The translations under genes and the position numbers were made by a program. Positions 57,639 to 64,000 of a stretch of 64,000 nucleotides of DNA are shown piece after piece. The stretch lies in NCBI RefSeq assembly GCF_014898055.3, contig NW_026555331.1, forward strand, positions 101,144,684-101,208,683, in the 5' to 3' direction. This DNA comes from Talpa occidentalis. Its lineage: Eukaryota > Chordata > Mammalia > Eulipotyphla > Talpidae. Below the pieces are notes generated by a model. That model made no database searches. It was not told the DNA's origin and was given only the letters and a program-made list of their open reading frames with translations. Numbering within the stretch: the stretch's first letter is position 1; the number at the start of each line of letters is the position of its first letter.

Positions 57639-57989
57639 ACATCCTGAGCTCTTTATTCTGTTTCATGGGTGTATTTGTCTAGCCTTAAGCCAATACCACA
57701 CTGCCTTAATTACTATGGCTTTATATTGGAATTGTACTGGATCTAGGATGAATCTGGGGAGACTTGACATCTCTCAGTGTTTAATCTTCCAGTCCATGAA
57801 CATGCTATATATCTTATTTGTTTAGGTCTTCAAAATTTTAAATGGTTTTGTCATACAGGTCTTGCACTTCTTTGTTTTATTTCTATGAAGTTGCTATTTG
57901 CTTGATATCCTTGTAAACGGTATCTTTTAAAAATAATTCTTTTTATCTGAAATATAGAAAAGTTGATTTAAAAAATATATGATTTTTGT

Positions 57990-58047
57990 AGTCGAGATAT
58001 GAAACAATCCAAACACCCTCAATAGATGAATGGATCAGGGTGTGGTG

Positions 58048-58099
<52 letters not shown>

Positions 58100-58470
58100 A
58101 TGGAATACTACTCAGCAATCAAAATAAATAAACTCATGCCATTCACATTAACATGGATGGAACTGGAAGGAATTATGCTAAGCAAAATAAGTCAGAAGGA
58201 AAACGATAAATACCAGATGACTTAACTTACATGCAGGATATAGAAACCAAACAAAGGATCTGGTAAAAGGCAAAACTTGCATGTTGACAATAGACCTGAG
58301 GCATACAGCAGGGGAAAGGATTGGGGGTCAGAATAGGGGTGGAAGAGCACAAGGGGCTGTGGTGATGCTTTAGGGGTGCTGTGATGGTGGGAGAATTATG
58401 GAGTTTACACTTGGGAGGTGTCAAATATTGTTCAAAAATTAGCAATGATGTAAGAAAATAAAAAAATTAA
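57990..58470 (+). mobile_element. LINE-1 3' end with a microsatellite inside
   Basis: Sense ORF2 C terminus MEYYSAIKINKLMPF...QKE and a purine-rich 3'UTR ending in an A-rich tail. Confidence 0.9.
58047..58099 (+). repeat. (TA)n(CA)n microsatellite
   Basis: About 18 TA units followed by 8 CA units, expanded from the TATATATACAC motif of L1 ORF2. Confidence 0.93.
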
Positions 58471-58479
58471 AACTATGAT

Positions 58480-58788
58480 TTTTTTTTTTTTATAGAGGCA
58501 TGTTTTTTTATTTATTTATTCATCTGTTTGTTTTGTTTATACATGCACTGGGTACAGTCAGAAGCGCGGGAGGGTGAGAGAATTCACCAGAGCCAGAGCG
58601 GGGAGCAGAGCAGGCAGAAGGACCGAAGGACACTGCTGAGGGGAGCAGCGGGCGGCAGGAGGGGTCTGCGCGCCATGTGGGACCCTCCTCTGGTGGCCGG
58701 GGAGCAGCCGGGGATCGAACCGGCACTGCAGAGGCTGCTGGCAGCTTTGCAACCCAGCGCTCAACCGCTGCGCCACCGGGGAGGGCCC
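58480..58788 (-). mobile_element. tRNA-SINE type A
   Basis: Tag TATAGAGGCATG next to the T-run, GC-rich body, head GCCACCGGGGAGGGCCC. Inserted at the A tail of the preceding L1. Confidence 0.94.
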
Positions 58789-58854
58789 TCCTTTTTGTTT
58801 TTCTTGCTTTACTCCAATGGCTAAGTACTTCAGGGGCAATAAAGGGTATTTTTT

Positions 58855-59116
58855 AAAAAAAGATTTATTTATGCATACAAGAGCTCCGGTGCAGGCCAGA
58901 GATGCAGTGGGTAAGAGGATTCACCAGAGACAGATTGGGGAGCAGAACAGGCAGATGTACTGAAATACATTGCTGAGGGGAACAGCAAGTGAGACAGGAG
59001 AGGTCTGCTGTGCCATGTGGGTTAGCTCCCTGGTCTGGGATCGAACTCGTTCAGCAGTGGCTGCAGATAGCTTCATAGTGCTGTGTCTTAACCCCTTGCA
59101 CCACCAGGGATGCCCC
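58855..59116 (-). mobile_element. tRNA-SINE type C
   Basis: Near TSD AATAAAGGGTATT/GATAAAAGGTATT. Last SINE before the 59-kb CpG island. Confidence 0.92.
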
Positions 59117-59499
59117 GATAAAAGGTATTCTTGTCCGTAATACACTTTTAATAAGCAAAAATCCTTCTTGCCTCTAGCCAAGTGTGTTGAAATTGTTAGT
59201 TACCCTGCCGGAGGGTCAAGAGCAGGACGCCCATACGTCCCTTTCAGTTGCCTGCAGGAAGAGAAGAGAGAGACTATTCCTGCCTCAAGCGAGTCTTCCA
59301 ATCCGGAAGAAAGAGCCGGTCGCCCCTCTGGTTGCCTCGCAACGGCGTCTTCCTGACCCGGTACATTTGCTGGCGGTGAGAAGCACGTGCCGCCTCTTCC
59401 GCATTGCTGGACTACATCCCCCACAATGCCGCGCGCCGCTGGCCTTGGAAGTGGGGGGAAGGGCTCCAACAGGAGGCGGAGCGGAAGCAGAGTGCGAGG

Positions 59500-59695
59500 G
59501 ACGAGAGGAGTAGACTCCACTAGCCGGGAACCCACCTAGTCTCTGCTTCTGAGCCCCATCCTGCCTCCATCCCCACCAGGGGGTTTCCTTCGCTAGCGCA
59601 GGTCGCAGCTGACGCCAGCTAATCGGCTCTCGCTTCGCCGCCCGGCTCAGGTGCCCTTTGGTGGCTGCCACGCCGCCGAGAAACCCACGGGCAAG
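59500..59695 (+). other. CCDC126: Possible noncoding first exon (start uncertain)
   Basis: CpG-island sequence ending at consensus donor CAAG|GTAAAG (59696). The 5' limit is a guess. No convincing coding frame exists here, and the long GC-rich open frames on both strands look like composition artefacts. Confidence 0.35.
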
Positions 59696-60064
59696 GTAAA
59701 GGGGAAGGGGCGAGAGGAAGGCGGGGGGAGGCGGGGAGAGGCGCCTCCGCCGGCCCGGCCCGCGCCTTCGCGGAGCTCCCCGGCTGCGGTCCCGCCTCCG
59801 CCGCGCCCCGCGGGGGCTGCTGCTGTGGGGCGCCCCCCGAGACCCGGCTCCGCCGAGGGGGCTCTTTGTCCCTGCCCCTTGGGGTCTGACAGCCACGGCC
59901 CCACAGGCTCGGCGCAGAGAACCGGACGCCGCTGGGCTGCCCGATCCGAGCGGGAGGTCTCGGTCCCGTGGCCGCTGGCGCCAGAGCGACCGTCCGGAGC
60001 TGGGGATGGAGCGCCCGGCGATTGCCGCACTCACTTTTTTTTTTTTTCCTTGTGTTTTTGACAG

Positions 60065-60145
60065 CTCAGCTCTGTTCTACTTGGAGAGAGAAAGTCAGAT
60101 GCCCCTTTCCAACTCCCTCTTCAAAACTCAGCTCCTGGGTGACTG
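60065..60145 (+). other. CCDC126: Possible noncoding second exon (81 nt)
   Basis: Bounded by a strong acceptor (T13 run, then CCTTGTGTTTTTGACAG) and a donor ACTG|GTAAGG. It has no long open frame, so it would be 5'UTR. Seen as signals only, with no transcript evidence. Confidence 0.35.
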
Positions 60146-60204
60146 GTAAGGATGAACTTCAGCTGCTGTGTAGATTGTGGCTTCGACTCTCGTTAGCGGT
60201 ATCC

Positions 60205-60345
60205 GGAGTGCCTCAGCCAGCCTGGGTTCCAATCCTGACGGTTTCACTGCCTGGCTTTGTGACCTTGGTTCGTTAAACGCTCTGAGTCTGAGTTTTCTGG
60301 CGCTCAAATGGTGCTAACAATGCATATCTTTCAGATGCTAGAGTA
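60205..60345 (+). mobile_element. MIR element
   Basis: CCTGGGTTCCAATCCTGACG, TTTGTGACCTTGGTTCGTTA and ATGGTGCTAACAATGCATA follow the MIR consensus order. Confidence 0.75.
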
Positions 60346-60916
60346 AATAGTACGCTTAGACCACCATTAATTTGTCATCTGATGGACAAATCCTTTGTAT
60401 GATGGTTTAATTAGTTGTACTGAAGTGGTCTCTGGATGTGTGAATTTTGTGCTTTTTCTATGTATAATTACGAACTCGCTAAGTTATGTGTTCTTCACTT
60501 TCTACGTTGTTTACCTTAAACCTAAGCAAAGAATTCTTTAAGATATGCTGTCTTTTAATTTCTGTTCTCTAAATATGGCTGAGAATGTCCTTAGGAAATT
60601 GATGACTCTGCTTTTCTGTGGATCAGCTTCAGAGATACAAGGACTTAGTCACCCCACACCTCCCAGCTGGTGTCCTTTGGGGGATCCTTACAGGAGCTTA
60701 TTTGTTTTGGCAGAGTAAGCATCTAGGTGTTCCGCAATGCTGACTGGGGCGTCACCATCTTTCCCTTATGTTAACTTTTCCCTCTACCTCTCTGCACAGT
60801 TGTCTACTGATTAGTAATTTTCCTTCTTAGGGATTTGTATTTCTAAGTTGTAGTTTTTGTTCCCAGCATACAATGAATGTATGCAATACCTTTTATAAGG
60901 AATGACTTGTAACATT

Positions 60917-61204
60917 TCATAATTTTGATGCTTCTTGAACGCTTTTCTCCTCAACTTCACTGACATAGGTGATGAGTTGTTTTTCTTCAGGAAAATCTTT
61001 ATGATCTTTAGTTGAAATTAATTTTTCACTAACGTGTTTGACCTGTGGTACTTTGAATTCAAACACTGGTGCAATATATGAAATAATATGTCCTGAGTAA
61101 CACTGTTTTATGAATATACAGTTACAGTGGGGAAGAGCCAGTGCGATCTGATGAATATTCTGTGCATTGTCTTTAGTGTTAGATGCATTTAAAAATATAT
61201 TCAT
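60917..61204 (-). other. Unassigned 95-codon open frame outside known repeats
   Basis: Longest open frame in non-repeat, non-CpG sequence outside TRA2A. The product is of mixed composition with a charged C-terminal third (KLISTKDHKDFPEEKQLI). No domain was recognised, and neither a convincing promoter nor splice context is visible. It could be a decayed retrocopy, an exon of an unannotated gene or chance. Confidence 0.25.
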
Positions 61205-61399
61205 GAGGAAGAAAAGAAGAAATTATTTCATAAGGTTCACCAAGACTCAGAGAGTAAACAAGTGGAAAACTTACTGAATCCGTGGAAGATGAATTATGCA
61301 CATAGAGATAGCTGATTCATTTAACATGTGGCAAAATACTCCTTTTGAAAGAATATTGATATTTCCGTGTTGGTGTTTAGTACAGGACAGAGAGTAATA

Positions 61400-61530
61400 A
61401 TTGGAATAGGAGACCTTGGTTTTTGTCTTAGTTCTGTCACTATCTGTAACCTTAGGTTCCTTGTGGTCCTCGATTTCCTCATCTCTAAAATAGTGAATTG
61501 GACTGATTCCAAGGATTCTTCTAGCTCAGA
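61400..61530 (+). mobile_element. MIR element
   Basis: TTAGTTCTGTCACTATCTGT and GATTTCCTCATCTCTAAAAT, then a TTCTAGCTC end. Confidence 0.7.
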
Positions 61531-61756
61531 CTTTCAAACATAAGATATTTTAGTAATTTTTAATTTGGAAAAAAGTAGATGTAACTCCTTTTAGTCATTT
61601 ATTTGTATCTTAGCGCCCCCCCCCACCCCACACCCTTTGAGAAAGGGGCTGTAGGGCAGAGAACTGGAAAGTTGCCACAAACAAGAATCTTTTACTGACC
61701 TTTTCATCCCTCTGGTTTCCTGTGCAAGTTTGGCATGTTTAGTTCTCTTCATCTCT

Positions 61757-62030
61757 ATTTTTTTTTAAAAAAAATTTATTTATTTTAATATAAGAACTGG
61801 GGTACAGGCCAGATGCGTGGGAGGGTGACAGGATTCACCAGAGACAGAGAGGGGAACAGAGCAGGCAGACTGACGAAATACACTGCTGAAGGGAGCAGGG
61901 GGCAGGACAGGAGAGGTCTGCTTCGCCATGTGGGACCCTCGCCCAGCCGGCCAGGATTGAATCTGCGCTTCTGAGGCTGTGGACAGCTTCACAGTGTGGT
62001 GCTCAACCCGCTGCGCCACCAGGGAGGCCC
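61757..62030 (-). mobile_element. tRNA-SINE type B/C
   Basis: Near TSD CTCTTCATCTCT/CTCTTCATTTCT. In the putative intron downstream of the 59-kb CpG island. Confidence 0.92.
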
Positions 62031-62344
62031 TCTTCATTTCTGTTATGCATATCTTACTCTTAGCTTCTTTTTACCTATATTATGTCTGCTTCTTTACAAT
62101 TAGTCAGTCTTCAGTTTAACTCCACTGTTTCTTTTTGTGAATTAATTTTTATCTTTAATTCCTGCCAACAAATAGCCTGATTTTCTTAGGGGTCTTTTTT
62201 TGAGACCTCAGGAAAGGTACACAGTGTCAGTCTGGTTAACTGCAGAAGGGAAGGTGAGGTCATGTGGCAGAAAACTTGATTGACTGAGAATTTGGGTATG
62301 TAAAGCTCTGTGACTGAAATATCTGGTGCTGTATAATATTTTAT

Positions 62345-62609
62345 TTTAAAGATTTATTTATTTATGCATATAAGAGCTGGGGTACAGGCCAGAAATGCGG
62401 GGGTGACAGGATTCACCAGAGACAGAGCAGGGAACAGAATAGTCAGACTGACTGAAGTACACTCCTGAGGGGAGCAGCTGGCGAGCCAGGAGAGGTTTGC
62501 TGTGCCATGTGGGTTGCTCCCTGGCCAGCCGGGGATCAAACTCAGGCTGCAGAGGCTGTGGATTGCTTCACAGTGCGGTGCTTAACCCCTTGTGCCACCA
62601 GGGAGGCCC
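62345..62609 (-). mobile_element. tRNA-SINE type C
   Basis: TSD CTGTATAATATTTTA/CTGTATAAATATTTTA. Confidence 0.93.
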
Positions 62610-62749
62610 CTGTATAAATATTTTAGATTAAACTTCTATTGTGGCACAGTAAATGTCCTAACATTTTCTATTCTTAACCCTGCCTTACTTTACCTTTTAT
62701 CTTTTGTTTTCACTCTACAGTACCATTACTCTCCTCTACCAAAAATGCC

Positions 62750-63190
62750 ATTTAAAAATGGTCTGATATTCGGATAGTTTCACATATATGCAGAATATAG
62801 AGAAAATAAACAAAAGATCAAGAAAAATACAAAACTTGTAAGCAGACCATAGATCTGAGGTATACAGAAAGGGAGTGGGCATGAGAGGATCAAAATGGGT
62901 GGGAAGACTATGGTGATGGATCACACCTTATTCCTTGTTTTTGAAAAACACTGGAGTCCTGGACTAAGAGTTTATATGCCTCATTTTCCCCTGTTTGTTT
63001 GACACTGGTTAGTCTTTTTAATTTTTTTCTCCTCATTTTAAAATGAGGGTGCCCTCTTCACTGATTCTTTATCTTTTTCTTAGTGCTATGGTGGTAGGAG
63101 AACTATGGGGACTACACCTGAGGGAGAAATCAAATAATGTGCAAAAATGAATGACAATATAAGAAAATAAATAAATTTAAAAACTAAAAA
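62750..63190 (+). mobile_element. LINE-1 3' end in two pieces
   Basis: 62750-62932 and 63083-63190 are consecutive parts of the same sense L1 3'UTR (compare 58220-58460). About 150 bases between them match no repeat I recognise. Confidence 0.75.
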
Positions 63191-63800
63191 AAAGGTTTAA
63201 AAAATCTGATATTTTGAAATATGATATTTCTGTATCTTAGCTGGAATGTTAGTGTAGCTTATTACCTTAAAGGCAGTTTGCATTTTACATCTTAGACCTG
63301 ATTAGAAGTGAATGACTATGTCCTATGCTAATTTTTCCCCCCAGATATTAGTCATAGGCAATATAGAAAATATTTTAGGAATGACCTTTTCCCCTGAAAT
63401 TATATTCTGATTGCCAGGTCTGCTGAGGACTTATTTCTGAGTGTTGGAGAGAACTCTGAATCTCTGAGCTGTGGTGAACATTCTGTGTCCTTTTATATTA
63501 AAGATCTCCTTTTAGGCTATCCAGTCCATAGAAGACCAATAGGTTGTGATTTTTGTAACATCTTTGGCTGAGTGAGAGTTTCTCTTGCTAGTTGCAGCTA
63601 GTTGCTATTGATAGTTACTTTAACTGTATAGCTTACAAAGCAATCCTGAATACATGCAGAAATGGGATTTGAACAAGAGATTTTTAACGTAGGTGAGCCA
63701 TTCATTACTATTTTTGATGTTGTTATTACAGTGTTTGCAAAAAAGGTAAGGAAGTATTTCAAAGACGGGCAGTGTGAAATGCAGTGTTGTTAAAACTTTT

Positions 63801-63913
63801 TTTTTAATTTTATTTTTATATTCCCCATACAATTGCAACCCCCTTATTTTGACCCCATCCCTCCTTTCCCTGCCCCCTTCATAGTGTGTCTCTGGTTCAT
63901 AGTTGTTTGTTGA
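63801..63913 (-). mobile_element. Very short LINE-1 3' insertion (113 bp)
   Basis: Antisense L1 3'UTR only (CCCCATACAATTGCAACCCC). Perfect TSD TGTTGTTAAAACTTTT at 63785-63800 and 63914-63929. Confidence 0.95.
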
Positions 63914-63989
63914 TGTTGTTAAAACTTTTGACTGCGCTTCATAGCAAGAGATTTTTTTTATTTCAAGACTGCATAGAAGTATCATTCTA

Positions 63990-64000
63990 GGGCCTCTCCG
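63990..64000 (+). mobile_element. Start of another tRNA-SINE (cut by window end)
   Basis: GGGCCTCTCCG at the last bases fits a SINE 5' end. Confidence 0.6.

Larger units (their letters stand above)
56530..57915 (-). mobile_element. Old LINE-1 ORF2, split by SINEs
   Basis: Antisense text from CATTCTGATGGGTGGTATAA to GTTTTATTTCTATGAAGTTG, interrupted at about 57162-57638. Heavily mutated. Confidence 0.82.
59250..60150 (+). promoter_or_regulatory. CCDC126: CpG island, probable CCDC126 promoter
   Basis: This is the second repeat-free CpG-dense block. A ZNF143/Staf-type site ACTACATCCCCCACAATGC lies at 59411-59429 and an ETS-type GCGGAAG near 59480. Plus-strand splice signals follow: donor GCAAG|GTAAAG after 59695, a T-rich tract with acceptor GACAG| before 60065, and donor GACTG|GTAAGG after 60145. 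In mammals the next gene, divergent from TRA2A, is CCDC126 on the opposite strand, which fits. Identity rests on synteny only, because its coding exons are not in the window. Confidence 0.5.

Noticed and set aside
59285..60034. 249-codon minus-strand open frame in the 59-kb CpG island
   Set aside because: Arg/Pro/Gly/Ala-rich in every frame, no domain, overlaps promoter and splice signals of the other strand; GC-composition artefact.
60065..64000. Search for CCDC126 coding sequence downstream of the CpG island
   Set aside because: No frame resembling the protein start was found, so no coding feature is reported for it.

Overview
This is a window of nuclear DNA from a placental mammal. The supporting evidence is a split vertebrate gene with consensus splice sites, two CpG islands, LINE-1, L2 and MIR repeats, two processed pseudogenes, and about 69 copies or fragments of one tRNA-derived SINE. 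That SINE has a head with Pol III A and B boxes, a CT-rich body of about 170 bp and an ATAAATAAAT-type tail. From memory it does not match primate Alu, rodent B1/B2, carnivore CAN, whale CHR, horse ERE, vespertilionid Ves, shrew SOR or hedgehog ERI elements. Its architecture looks laurasiatherian, but I cannot name the species. There is no bacterial, CRISPR or evident retroviral content.

The only confidently identified protein gene is TRA2A (transformer-2 alpha), on the minus strand from about 18.6 to 37.1 kb. All eight coding exons can be joined in frame to give 281 residues: RS1 domain, RRM, a 15-glycine linker and RS2 domain. Its CpG-island promoter lies at 36.25-37.26 kb. Intron 1 (10.1 kb) is poor in repeats and holds a GAA-rich candidate poison exon at 27.08-27.38 kb. 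Intron 3 (1.6 kb) holds four SINEs in alternating orientation, two of them within 12-23 bases of the flanking splice sites.

Layout. 1-18.6 kb is a repeat-dense intergenic tract with SINEs, 3' ends of L1, and an RPL21 processed pseudogene at 13.7-14.1 kb. 18.6-37.3 kb is TRA2A. 37.3-59.1 kb is a second SINE/L1-rich tract with an exact CTCF core motif (39.82 kb), an L2 3' end (48.2 kb), a twin-primed L1 (49.6-50.1 kb) and a UBA52 processed pseudogene (55.2-56.0 kb). 59.2-60.15 kb is a second CpG island with a ZNF143-type motif and plausible plus-strand noncoding exons. In mammals the gene lying divergently beside TRA2A is CCDC126, so this is probably its promoter, but none of its coding sequence is in the window. 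60.2-64 kb is probable first-intron sequence with MIR, SINE and L1 fragments.

SINE forms used below: type C (head ...AAGGGGTTAAG, tail ATGCATAAATAAATCTTT; mostly diverged), type B (head ...GCGGTTGAGCGCTGGG, tail CTTGTATAAATAAATC), and type A (GC-rich, TTCGGTCCTTCTGCC in the body, tail CATGTATAAACAAA..., usually ending in a tag CATGCCTCTATT). Type A copies look youngest. Where a target-site duplication (TSD) could be read it is given. Repeat boundaries without a TSD are good to about 10 bases. No alignment or search could be run.
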